Of a stretch of DNA of 6,893 nucleotides, positions 1 to 5,544 are shown in pieces (the stretch's first letter is position 1; every line of letters begins with the position of its first letter). The notes below the pieces were generated by a model that did no database searches, was not told the DNA's origin, and saw nothing but the letters and a program-made list of their open reading frames with translations. The translations under genes were made by a program, and so were the position numbers. Source of the stretch: an uncultured Muribaculaceae bacterium (lineage in GTDB: Bacteria; Bacteroidota; Bacteroidia; Bacteroidales; Muribaculaceae); NCBI GenBank assembly GCA_910583775.1, contig CAJTYD010000097.1, positions 1-6,893 of the forward strand, read 5' to 3'.

Positions 1-49
1 TGTCGAAGCCGCCGGCCTTGATATTACGCCTAATAAAGGGATTTTATAG
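1..49 (+). CDS. 3' end of an unidentified gene (partial)
   Basis: Reading from base 2, the plus strand gives VEAAGLDITPNKGIL followed by TAG at 47-49. The frame is open to the left edge, and the base composition (GCC GCC GGC CTT) looks coding and richer in GC than the AT-rich spacer that follows. The gene would converge on spt, leaving 36 nt between the two stop codons. Only 15 residues are visible, so no family can be named, and a chance open frame cannot be excluded. Confidence 0.4.
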   Translation, partial: VEAAGLDITPNKGIL

Positions 50-67
50 TTTAATTCGTTTAAAATC
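40..67. terminator. weak AT-rich inverted repeat between convergent genes
   Basis: The arms GATTTTA (40-46) and TAAAATC (61-67) are perfectly complementary around a 14-nt loop. They lie where the unidentified left-hand gene and spt converge, so a bidirectional terminator is the natural reading. The stem contains almost no GC and would be weak, so this is only a candidate. Confidence 0.22.
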
Positions 68-85
68 ACTCGATTTAACAGTAAT

Positions 86-1276
86 TCACTTTTTTAGCAG
101 ATCGTATTTCTTAAATACCTTCTCTATTGCCTCAAGCGAACGTGTAACCTGCTCTTTTGTGTGAGTGGCCATCAGGGAATAACGGATCAGGGTGTCGTGG
201 GGAGCGACTGCGGGCGAAACGACTGGATTGACAAAAACGCCCTCGTCAAGAAGATCACGTGTTACATGGAAGGTCTTGTAATCGTCACGGATAAACAAAG
301 GAATTATTGGAGTCGACGTGTTTCCGATCTCGCACCCCATTGCCCTGAAATTCTCGAGGGCATAGTTGGTGATTTTCCAGAGATGCTCCTGGCGCTCGGG
401 CTCGGCGAGCATGATGTCGAGCGCGGTGCTGGCAGCCGCTGTCGATGCCGGAGTGATAGATGCAGTGAATATATAGGAGCGCGAATGATGACGGAGATAA
501 TTGGTGATGACCTTGTCGGTGGCGATGAAACCTCCTAAGGAAGCGAACGATTTGCTGAATGTCCCCATGATAAGATCAACATCGTCGGTAACGCCGAAAT
601 GATTGCAGGTTCCGCGACCGCCCTCTCCGAAGACACCGATACCGTGAGCCTCGTCAACCATCACGCTTGCGTTATATTGCTTGGCGAGTCTGACTATTTC
701 AGGGAGGTTGGCGACATCACCCTCCATAGAGAAGACTCCGTCGGTGACGATAAGCTTCACTTTATCGGGCTCGCATTTCTTGAGCTGAGCCTCGAGAGAA
801 GCCATATCGTTATGCTTATATTTGAGATAATTGGAGAATGAGAGGCGACGGCCTTCGATTATGGAGGCATGGTCCTGCTCGTCGATGATTATGTAATCCT
901 CCCTGCCGGTAAGAGTCGACACGACACCGAGATTGACTCCGAAACCTGTGGAATAGATCATGGCATCCTCTTTACCTACATAATCGGCAATTTTAGCCTC
1001 TAACTCCTTATGAATGTCAAGCGTGCCGTTAAGGAAAGGAGATCCTGCCATTCCGGTGCCATACTTTTTTGTGGCCTCAATCGCAGCTTCTATAACTTTA
1101 GGATGGTTTGTAAGGCCCATGTAACTGTTGGAACCAAACATCAGCACCTTCTTGCCATTCATTATAACCTCTGTGTTCTGCTCGCTGGAGATAGGCCTGA
1201 AATAAGGATATACTCCTGCCGCCTTAGCTCTCTGCGGAGCGTCATACACCGAAAGTTTCTCTTGTAAAAGCTTCAT
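86..1276 (-). CDS. spt: serine palmitoyltransferase (PLP-dependent alpha-oxoamine synthase)
   Basis: This 396-residue protein is a fold-type I PLP enzyme of the alpha-oxoamine synthase family. It should condense L-serine with a long-chain acyl-CoA to give 3-ketosphinganine, the first step of sphingolipid synthesis in Bacteroidetes, in the cytosol. Visible motifs are FLNGTLDIH (81-89), QDHASIIEGRR with the PLP-stacking His at 136, the cofactor-binding DEAHG with Asp208 and His211, and GTFSKSFASLGGF with the Schiff-base Lys242. The N-terminus (MKLLQEKLSVYDAPQ, then GVYPYFRPI) and the segment VKLIVTDGVFSMEGD closely match the Bacteroides SPT as I recall it, which favours SPT over the sister enzymes KBL and BioF. 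The length is normal. The ATG at 1276 suits this N-terminus. The gene is monocistronic in the window and divergent from dnaK. Oddity: Pro80 stands where I recall Arg in Bacteroides SPT (GSRFLNGT). Confidence 0.85.
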   Translation of the reverse strand: MKLLQEKLSVYDAPQRAKAAGVYPYFRPISSEQNTEVIMNGKKVLMFGSNSYMGLTNHPKVIEAAIEATKKYGTGMAGSPFLNGTLDIHKELEAKIADYVGKEDAMIYSTGFGVNLGVVSTLTGREDYIIIDEQDHASIIEGRRLSFSNYLKYKHNDMASLEAQLKKCEPDKVKLIVTDGVFSMEGDVANLPEIVRLAKQYNASVMVDEAHGIGVFGEGGRGTCNHFGVTDDVDLIMGTFSKSFASLGGFIATDKVITNYLRHHSRSYIFTASITPASTAAASTALDIMLAEPERQEHLWKITNYALENFRAMGCEIGNTSTPIIPLFIRDDYKTFHVTRDLLDEGVFVNPVVSPAVAPHDTLIRYSLMATHTKEQVTRSLEAIEKVFKKYDLLKK

Positions 1277-1430
1277 ATAAGTTATTTTGTATTTCAGGAA
1301 GTTCTTCCCGGATTTTCCATTGGCCGGAATCCTCTTTTCCGAGCTGTAAAAAACTCTATAAGCGGGAACTGTTTGATACCTACAGTCTACTTCGCAGAGG
1401 ATTTTCTTCCTTTGTAGTCAAATCAGGCCA

Positions 1431-1438
1431 CAAAGTTA
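1431..1438 (-). promoter_or_regulatory. predicted spt promoter, -7 box
   Basis: The plus-strand CAAAGTTA reads TAACTTTG on the minus strand, a full match to the Bacteroidetes -7 consensus TAnnTTTG. It lies about 155 nt upstream of the spt ATG and points toward it. No good TTTG -33 element is visible about 19-21 bp further upstream, so the call rests on the -7 box and its position alone. Confidence 0.45.
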
Positions 1439-1564
1439 ACATTTTTATGCGTAATATCTAAATTATCAGTCAACTTTTTTCACATTATTCATCTTTTGTG
1501 CAATTTTCAGATCATGAAACACTCGTTTACCCTGTTCTTGCAGAAGATGCCATGTTTGTTAATG

Positions 1565-1594
1565 AAAATGTCATTTTGACAATTTTGTCAAAAT
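1565..1594. promoter_or_regulatory. overlapping perfect inverted repeats upstream of dnaK (candidate operator)
   Basis: The arms ATTTTGACAA (1573-1582) and TTGTCAAAAT (1585-1594) are exact reverse complements separated by TT. A second perfect palindrome, AAAATG-T-CATTTT (1565-1577), overlaps its left end. The centre lies about 230 bp before the dnaK start and about 145 bp from the spt -7 box. Symmetry of this kind suits a dimeric regulator. It is not CIRCE, and no regulator can be named from the sequence. Confidence 0.4.
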
Positions 1595-1814
1595 TTTCAA
1601 TTTATCATTTCCCCTCTCCTTTCGCTTTTAAATCATGAATTTCCAATTATTTATAAAAAATGAACAAAAATTTTTCTTTGATGAGATATTTTTTAGCATA
1701 AGAATTGTTTAAATACTGAGTGAGCGGATAAAACGACTTTTCAGAGCCGTCGAGACGCTCCCGACAGACGATAGAAATTACTTGAATTTTAAACATTAAA
1801 AACATATTTATATT

Positions 1815-3713
1815 ATGGGAAAAATTATTGGAATTGACTTAGGAACCACCAACAGCTGCGTAGCTGTACTTGAAGGAAAGGACCCTGTAGTGATCCCTAA
1901 TAATGAAGGAAGAAACACAACTCCTTCTGTAGTCGCTTTTATTGACGGAGGAGAAAGAAAAGTGGGAGATCCCGCAAAACGTCAGGCTATCACCAACCCT
2001 ACCCGCACAATATATTCGATCAAGCGTTTCATGGGTGAGAAATGCGACCAGGTAACGGATGAAATCAAGCGCGTGCCTTACAAAGTCGTTTGCCAGAACG
2101 ACATGCCGAAGGTTGACATCGACGGCCGTGACTACACCCCGCAGGAGATTTCAGCCATGATTCTTCAGAAAATGAAAAAAACCGCCGAGGATTATTTGGG
2201 CCAGCCCGTGACCGAGGCTATCATCACCGTTCCCGCTTACTTCGACGATTCTCAGCGTCAGGCCACAAAGGATGCTGGCGAGATCGCCGGCCTTAAGGTT
2301 ATGCGTATCATCAACGAGCCTACCGCAGCCGCTCTTGCATACGGCCTCGACAAATCGACAAAGGAGCAGAAGATAGCCGTGTTCGATCTCGGCGGCGGTA
2401 CATTCGATATCTCCATCCTTGAGCTCGGAGACGGCGTCTTCGAGGTTAAGTCGACAAACGGCGACACACACCTTGGAGGTGATGACTTCGACCACGTGAT
2501 CATCGACTGGCTTGCCGACGAGTTCAAGAAAGACGAGGGTGTTGACCTCCGTCAGGATCCTATGGCCATGCAGCGTCTCAAAGAGGCTGCCGAGAAAGCC
2601 AAGATCGAGCTCTCGAGCTCTACAAGCACCGAGATCAACCTTCCTTATATAACCGCAACCGCAACAGGACCGAAACACCTTGTAAAGACTCTTACCCGCG
2701 CCAAATTCGAGCAGCTCGCTTCCGCTCTTATCGACGCAGTAAAGGCTCCGTGCGTTAAGGCTCTTCAGGATGCAGGTCTTTCAGCTTCCGAAATCGACGA
2801 GGTTATCCTGGTCGGCGGTTCGACCCGTATTCCGGCCATCCAGGCTAAGGTTAAGGAAATCTTCGGTAAAGAGCCCAACAAGGGTGTCAACCCCGATGAG
2901 GTTGTTGCAATCGGCGCAGCCATTCAGGGCGGCGTGCTCAGCGGAGATGTCAAGGATGTACTTCTTCTTGATGTCGTGCCTCTATCGATCGGTATCGAGA
3001 CAATGGGCGGCGTGATGACAAAACTTATCGACGCCAACACCACCATCCCGACAAGAAAGAGCGAGGTCTTCTCGACAGCAGCCGACAATCAGCCTGAGGT
3101 TACGATCCGCGTTCTCCAGGGCGAGCGTCCTATGGCAGCCGACGACAAGCTCCTCGGCGAGTTCAATCTCGGCGGCATCGCTCCCGCGCCGCGTGGCGTT
3201 CCGCAGATCGAGGTTACTTTCGAGGTTGACGCCAACGGTATTCTTAACGTTACAGCCAAAGACAAGGCCACAGGCAAAGAGCAGTCGATCCGTATCGAGG
3301 CATCAAGCGGTCTGACCGATGCTGAGATTCAGAGAATGCGCGATGAGGCAAAGGCCAACGAGGATGCCGACAAGAAAGCCCGTGAAAGAGCCGACAAACT
3401 CAACCACGCCGACTCAGTGATCTTCCAGACCGAGAAACAGCTCAGCGAGCTTGGCGACAAGATTCCTGCCGACAAGAAAGCCGCTATCGAGAGCGCTCTC
3501 GAACGTCTGAAAGAAGTTCACAAGAACCAGCTCGTCGAGGATATCGATTCAGCAGTGAAAGCAGTGACCGACGCTTTCCAGGCAGCATCGCAGGATATCT
3601 ACAACGCCCAGCAGCAGGCAGCAGGCCAGCAGGCAGGTCCTCAGCCTGGCGCAGGTGCAGGACAGCAGCCAAACAACGGCCCTGAGGACGTTGACTTCGA
3701 GGAAGTGAAATAA
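1815..3713 (+). CDS. dnaK: molecular chaperone DnaK (Hsp70)
   Basis: Cytosolic ATP-driven chaperone that binds exposed hydrophobic peptides and cycles with DnaJ and GrpE. All three Hsp70 signatures are present: IDLGTTNS (7-14), VFDLGGGTFDIS (189-200) and VILVGGSTRIPAIQ (330-343). Catalytic Lys70 lies in SIKRFMG and Glu168 in INEPT. The interdomain linker DVLLLDVVPLSIG (381-393) is followed by the beta substrate-binding domain and then a helical lid from about residue 500. A Gln/Gly/Pro/Ala-rich tail (598-621) leads to the conserved end EDVDFEEVK. The 632-residue length is normal. It starts at the ATG giving MGKIIGIDLGTTNS, the standard N-terminus. No grpE or dnaJ is adjacent, so it appears to be a single-gene unit with its own terminator. 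Its GC-richer codon use contrasts with the AT-rich leader, as expected for a highly expressed gene. Confidence 0.98.
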   Translation: MGKIIGIDLGTTNSCVAVLEGKDPVVIPNNEGRNTTPSVVAFIDGGERKVGDPAKRQAITNPTRTIYSIKRFMGEKCDQVTDEIKRVPYKVVCQNDMPKVDIDGRDYTPQEISAMILQKMKKTAEDYLGQPVTEAIITVPAYFDDSQRQATKDAGEIAGLKVMRIINEPTAAALAYGLDKSTKEQKIAVFDLGGGTFDISILELGDGVFEVKSTNGDTHLGGDDFDHVIIDWLADEFKKDEGVDLRQDPMAMQRLKEAAEKAKIELSSSTSTEINLPYITATATGPKHLVKTLTRAKFEQLASALIDAVKAPCVKALQDAGLSASEIDEVILVGGSTRIPAIQAKVKEIFGKEPNKGVNPDEVVAIGAAIQGGVLSGDVKDVLLLDVVPLSIGIETMGGVMTKLIDANTTIPTRKSEVFSTAADNQPEVTIRVLQGERPMAADDKLLGEFNLGGIAPAPRGVPQIEVTFEVDANGILNVTAKDKATGKEQSIRIEASSGLTDAEIQRMRDEAKANEDADKKARERADKLNHADSVIFQTEKQLSELGDKIPADKKAAIESALERLKEVHKNQLVEDIDSAVKAVTDAFQAASQDIYNAQQQAAGQQAGPQPGAGAGQQPNNGPEDVDFEEVK

Positions 3714-3750
3714 AACTTTCAGAAAGTTAGACAATTATAGATCAATAGGA

Positions 3751-3797
3751 AGACACGCGTCTCTTTCCGGAGGTGCGTGTCTCCTTCTTTATTTTCA
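3751..3797 (+). terminator. dnaK rho-independent terminator
   Basis: A perfect 8-bp stem, AGACACGC (3751-3758) with GCGTGTCT (3775-3782), closes a 16-nt loop and is followed by the T-rich run CCTTCTTTATTTTC. It starts 38 nt after the dnaK stop. A second small inverted repeat, AACTTTC-A-GAAAGTT (3714-3728), lies directly after the stop codon. Confidence 0.8.
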
Positions 3798-3909
3798 TCC
3801 CCTCTCCTATTCAAACTAATTGCTCTGCGGAGGTTCAAAATAGCGTATTGTCGGATTTTGATGCTTCCTCCGCTTATGAGCCAAGACAATTAACAAAAAA
3901 TACAAGATA

Positions 3910-4188
3910 ATGATACGCCTTAATTGTGGTCTCGTCGCTGAGACCGAAGAAAACCGCAAGAAAGCCATCGCACTGGCAACTGAACTCGTCGAACTCTCCC
4001 TTCATGATGAAGGATGTGTGGAATACAATCTCCTCGGCTCGCTCACCAACTCTGACCGTCTCATGATTTACGAGACATGGAAAGACGAAGCCTCCCTGAA
4101 AGCGCACATGGCCTCGGCCCACTTCCGGCGCCTTGTCCCCGAGATCGAGAAAGTAGCCACCCTCACCCTAGAGCAATTCAACTTCTAA
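3910..4188 (+). CDS. antibiotic biosynthesis monooxygenase (ABM) domain protein, YgiN-like
   Basis: A 92-residue single-domain protein of the dimeric alpha/beta-barrel ABM superfamily. Family members include quinol monooxygenase YgiN and several small heme- or quinone-handling enzymes, so the true substrate cannot be read from sequence. The family pattern is clear: a first strand (MIRLNCGLVAE), a helix (ENRKKAIALATELVELS), then HDEGCVEYNLL (32-42), the strand RLMIYETWKDEASLKAHM (50-67) with Glu55, Trp57 and His66, and a final HFRRLVPEIE helix with His71. The length is typical of the family. No signal peptide is visible, so it should be cytosolic. It sits alone between the dnaK terminator and its own terminator, so it forms a monocistronic unit. 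The ATG at 3910 opens directly into the first strand, which supports this start. Confidence 0.8.
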   Translation: MIRLNCGLVAETEENRKKAIALATELVELSLHDEGCVEYNLLGSLTNSDRLMIYETWKDEASLKAHMASAHFRRLVPEIEKVATLTLEQFNF

Positions 4189-4222
4189 TCCCCTTCTCTT
4201 TAAGGGAATTATATTTAAATAT

Positions 4223-4260
4223 AAGAGCCTTGCCGTCCGGTTGAGGCTCTTTTTATTTTT
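4223..4260 (+). terminator. rho-independent terminator after the ABM gene
   Basis: AAGAGCCT (4223-4230) pairs perfectly with AGGCTCTT (4244-4251) around a 13-nt loop, followed by TTTATTTTT. It lies 35 nt after the ABM stop codon and marks the edge between core genes and the accessory island. Confidence 0.85.
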
Positions 4261-4291
4261 ATTGTCATCTCAAAAAAATTTCTTATCTTTG
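4261..4291 (+). promoter_or_regulatory. predicted promoter of the first zeta-toxin remnant
   Basis: TATCTTTG (4284-4291) is a full match to the Bacteroidetes -7 box TAnnTTTG. ATTG (4261-4264), one base off the TTTG -33 element, precedes it with a 19-bp spacer, which is the usual distance. The start codon of the zeta remnant lies 32 nt downstream. Confidence 0.6.
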
Positions 4292-4323
4292 TAATTAGGT
4301 TAAAGGCTTGAAGAATAGATAGT

Positions 4324-4614
4324 ATGAATAATACGCCGACTCATTATATTATAGCAGGATGCAATGGCGCGGGAAAAACCACGGTGCCAACGAGCATAGG
4401 TGTGATTCATCGTCGCCACAGGGCCAGACTGCGAAATCTGTTTGAGATATTTGTGCCAATAATAGATTCATGGTCACTTTACGACAATAACGCTGAAGTA
4501 CAACCCATTGTGAAGAATGGCATAATTATTGATAAAGAGAAATTTAAAAGAATTAAGGAATCATGTCAGTACAAGATAAAATTAACCTTTCCGATAAAAT
4601 CACGGAAAGCATAA
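4324..4614 (+). pseudogene. zeta-toxin family kinase with an internal deletion
   Basis: Zeta toxins are P-loop kinases that phosphorylate UDP-N-acetylglucosamine or related nucleotide sugars and block envelope synthesis. This open frame encodes 96 residues, while the family usually has about 190-200. Residues 7-20 are the N-terminal strand and Walker A motif (HYIIAGCNGAGKTT). Residues 27-75 match the C-terminal part of the Bacteroidetes zeta family: an RRHRARLRNLFEIFVPIIDSW helix, a YDNN turn, and an NGIIIDKEKFKRIKE end. Everything between, including the region that should hold the catalytic acidic residue and substrate-binding loop, is missing. The join falls near residues 21-27, and the frame stayed open. 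The product can hardly be an active kinase. A promoter with a good -7 box lies upstream, and the 3' end overlaps a small partner ORF. Confidence 0.75.
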
Positions 4615-4739
4615 GCAAAGCACAAAGAGCCCTCTTTGAGCGCAAAGCCAAGCTTGGCTAAAGCATTGTTGTTGCCGATGAAAAAGGAAAAACCATAACA
4701 GTCAAGGCTGCCGATTTCCTTAAACGTTTCGCCAAATAA
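4563..4739 (+). pseudogene. small zeta-linked partner ORF with an in-frame stop
   Basis: From the ATG at 4563 the frame reads MSVQDKINLSDKITES, continues to FERKAKLG, meets TAA at 4659-4661, and then goes on in the same frame as SIVVADEKGKTITVKAADFLKRFAK to TAA at 4737-4739. The 25 residues after the stop look like real protein (a beta-hairpin VVADEKGKTITV and a basic helix), so one base change (for example CAA or GAA to TAA) probably broke a 58-residue protein. Similar short proteins often sit beside zeta-type toxins in Bacteroidetes as far as I recall, so an antitoxin or accessory role is inferred. The ORF overlaps the end of the zeta remnant by 52 nt. A 32-residue product could still be made. 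Confidence 0.5.
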
Positions 4740-4751
4740 CGAACTCGTTAT
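4736..4751. repeat. short perfect inverted repeat at module boundary
   Basis: ATAACGA (4736-4742) and TCGTTAT (4745-4751) are exact reverse complements separated by AC. The repeat overlaps the stop codon of the broken small ORF and lies just before the first long direct repeat. It could be an operator or a weak terminator; no T-run follows. Confidence 0.35.
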
Positions 4752-4798
4752 CTTCACAGTCTTGGAATAATGAGCAAGGCGCGTTCAGACTTTTTTAG

Positions 4799-4806
4799 TA
4801 ACTTTG
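4799..4806 (+). promoter_or_regulatory. -7 box of antitoxin copy 1
   Basis: TAACTTTG matches the Bacteroidetes -7 consensus TAnnTTTG, 24 nt before the antitoxin ATG. The same box sits in the second repeat at 6470-6477. A -33 element is not evident in either copy. The last three bases (TTG) could be mistaken for a start codon in the same frame as the gene. Confidence 0.55.
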
Positions 4807-4830
4807 GCGTTGAATAAGAAAAATTATACT

Positions 4831-5046
4831 ATGTCGGAAGCTAAGATGATCAGTTATCGACTGACGTCGATGGAGGAACCGAGCGATGAGCGCATGGCTC
4901 AGATTATGCGTGAGGTTTCCGAGGATGCACGCGAAAGCACCCGCCGAGCAGCAGAGCGTGTAGCTGCCGAGATTGAAGCAGCTACATATGCGGCTCGCGC
5001 AAGAGTTGAAAAAACCATAAACAAGCTTCGCAATGGCGGCAAGTAA
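4831..5046 (+). CDS. putative zeta-toxin antitoxin, copy 1
   Basis: A 71-residue, highly charged and mostly helical protein. It has a conserved-looking N-terminal motif (SYRLTSMEEPSDERM, 8-22) and a long Ala/Glu/Arg-rich helix (about 27-67) that could form a coiled coil. It is 58/71 identical to the protein at 6503-6718. In both copies the stop overlaps the ATG of a zeta-toxin remnant by 14 nt, the usual antitoxin-then-toxin order, so an antitoxin role is inferred from context; it is not the classical epsilon protein. I chose the ATG at 4831 because the paralogue starts at the equivalent ATG and the upstream in-frame TTG (4804) lies inside the -7 box. The reading frame is intact although its toxin is broken, so it may be kept for its own sake or be decaying more slowly. 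Confidence 0.7.
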   Translation: MSEAKMISYRLTSMEEPSDERMAQIMREVSEDARESTRRAAERVAAEIEAATYAARARVEKTINKLRNGGK

Positions 5047-5129
5047 ACAACGTCCAGTTCTGATTGTGAGCCGGACCCAATGGGTCTGGCAAGACTTCCG
5101 TCACCTCCAAGATTCTGCATCATAAGTAG
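5033..5129 (+). pseudogene. zeta-toxin 5' remnant, frameshifted and truncated
   Basis: The ATG at 5033 starts MAASKQRPVLIV, the N-terminal strand of a zeta toxin, then slips out of frame to a meaningless tail ending at 5125. Against the second copy (ATTGTGATTGCC) this copy reads ATTGTGA-GCC: two bases are missing just after 5067. In the restored frame, from 5070, the sequence gives AGPNGSGKTSVTSKILHHK and then TAG at 5127-5129. The Walker A motif GPNGSGKT is therefore preserved in the DNA but cannot be translated from the start codon. Only about 10% of the expected gene remains. The start overlaps the antitoxin stop by 14 nt, suggesting translational coupling in the ancestral operon. Confidence 0.8.
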
Positions 5130-5138
5130 ATTACTTAT
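5122..5138. repeat. short perfect inverted repeat at the zeta remnant breakpoint
   Basis: ATAAGTA (5122-5128) and TACTTAT (5132-5138) pair perfectly around GAT. The repeat sits exactly where zeta homology ends (after ILHHK) and AT-rich sequence leading to the membrane-protein gene begins. It may be a relic of the insertion or deletion event, or a small regulatory hairpin for the next gene. Confidence 0.35.
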
Positions 5139-5168
5139 AAAAGTATATTTATATAATCCATATAGATC

Positions 5169-5468
5169 ATGGCCTCAAATTGTAATTGGACAAAAAAACT
5201 GTCGGAGTTATTTTTTTTCATAATTATAACAATCCCTTTTTGGATTATATTTAGTCCTTTTTATATAATCTTAAAGACTATCGCGACTGCTTTACAACCA
5301 TATCTTTTCAAAATACAGAGAAAGACATGGAATAAAAGATACCAAGAATGTCTAAAAAAAGGTATACATATTGATTATCCCCCCTCATATGGAACTTTTT
5401 TGGGAATTGCCCCATGGGGCAAAAAGGAATTTAATGATTTGGATGATTTGGATGATTTTTATGACTAA
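5169..5468 (+). CDS. small AT-rich membrane protein of unknown function
   Basis: I do not recognise this 99-residue protein. Residues 12-44 are strongly hydrophobic (ELFFFIIITIPFWIIFSP, then FYIILKTIATAL), long enough for a helical hairpin around Pro30 or one kinked membrane helix. A basic segment follows (48-65, KIQRKTWNKRYQECLKK), then a PPSYGTFLGIAPWG stretch and an acidic tail DLDDLDDFYD encoded by a 9-bp tandem repeat (GATTTGGAT at 5436-5444 and 5445-5453). The N-terminus carries several Lys/Asn codons. Base composition is clearly more AT-rich than the neighbouring genes, which suggests transfer. A T8 run (5211-5218, codons 15-17) and an A7 run (5192-5198) could allow slippage. It precedes the Fic gene by 76 nt on the same strand, so the two may be co-transcribed. 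A partner role for Fic is possible but untested. Confidence 0.6.
   Translation: MASNCNWTKKLSELFFFIIITIPFWIIFSPFYIILKTIATALQPYLFKIQRKTWNKRYQECLKKGIHIDYPPSYGTFLGIAPWGKKEFNDLDDLDDFYD
5407..5422. repeat. 16-bp perfect palindrome inside the membrane-protein gene
   Basis: TTGCCCCATGGGGCAA is an uninterrupted self-complementary sequence, GC-rich inside an otherwise AT-rich gene. It encodes part of GIAPWGK, so coding constraint alone could produce it. It could also be a protein-binding or recombination site. Confidence 0.4.
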
Positions 5469-5477
5469 TAATATTAG
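5465..5477. promoter_or_regulatory. candidate operator between membrane gene and Fic gene
   Basis: CTAATA-A-TATTAG is a perfect 6+6 palindrome overlapping the stop codon of the membrane-protein gene, 67 nt before the Fic start. It is the only symmetric element in this gap. It is AT-rich and short, so chance is a real alternative. Confidence 0.25.
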
Positions 5478-5544
5478 GACTCCTTTATGAAACGCTATAT
5501 TGAAAAAGTCCCTGCAGAGCAACAACCATCCTTCCGATTAAGCT

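Larger units (their letters stand above)
1277..1814. other. 538-bp divergent intergenic region between spt and dnaK
   Basis: This AT-rich stretch carries the 5' leaders and promoters of two genes that point away from each other. I see no coding frame, tRNA or CIRCE element (the HrcA operator usual at many dnaK genes) in it. The spt side has a -7 box at 1431-1438, implying a leader of about 150 nt. That leader contains two complementary 8-mers, AATCCTCT (1328-1335) and AGAGGATT (1396-1403), 60 nt apart, so it may fold. The dnaK side has overlapping palindromes at 1565-1594. I could not find a convincing TAnnTTTG box for dnaK itself. Confidence 0.6.
4784..5107 (+). repeat. long direct repeat, copy 1 (antitoxin cassette)
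   Basis: This 324-bp segment matches 6455-6781 from TTCAGACTTTTTT through the -7 box, leader, entire antitoxin gene and zeta P-loop to ...ACCTC. Indels between the copies are one base in the leader A-run (AAGAAAAATTA here, AAGAAAAGATTA there) and two bases in the zeta start, giving 324 against 327 bp. The repeated unit includes noncoding sequence, so a DNA duplication or recombination explains it better than convergence of proteins. The encoded antitoxins are 58/71 identical, so the duplication is not recent, or the copies arrived separately. Confidence 0.85.

Noticed and set aside
161..1267. Several open frames of 80-125 codons on the strand opposite spt
   Set aside because: They lie wholly inside the well-supported spt gene, lack recognisable motifs, and reflect codon bias of the real gene.
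1277..1814. CIRCE/HrcA operator or riboswitch upstream of dnaK
   Set aside because: No TTAGCACTC-N9-GAGTGCTAA sequence is present, and I recognise no riboswitch core.
2151..3734. Open frames antisense to, or out of frame with, dnaK
   Set aside because: dnaK is unambiguous over the whole region; these are compositional shadows with Cys-, Arg- and Ser-rich nonsense translations.
4804..4830. Upstream TTG start extending antitoxin copy 1 by nine residues
   Set aside because: The TTG is part of the -7 box, and the second copy begins at the equivalent internal ATG.
5436..5462. CRISPR-like or minisatellite repeat (GATTTGGAT units)
   Set aside because: Only two exact 9-bp units and one degenerate unit occur, in frame inside an acidic protein tail, with no spacers.
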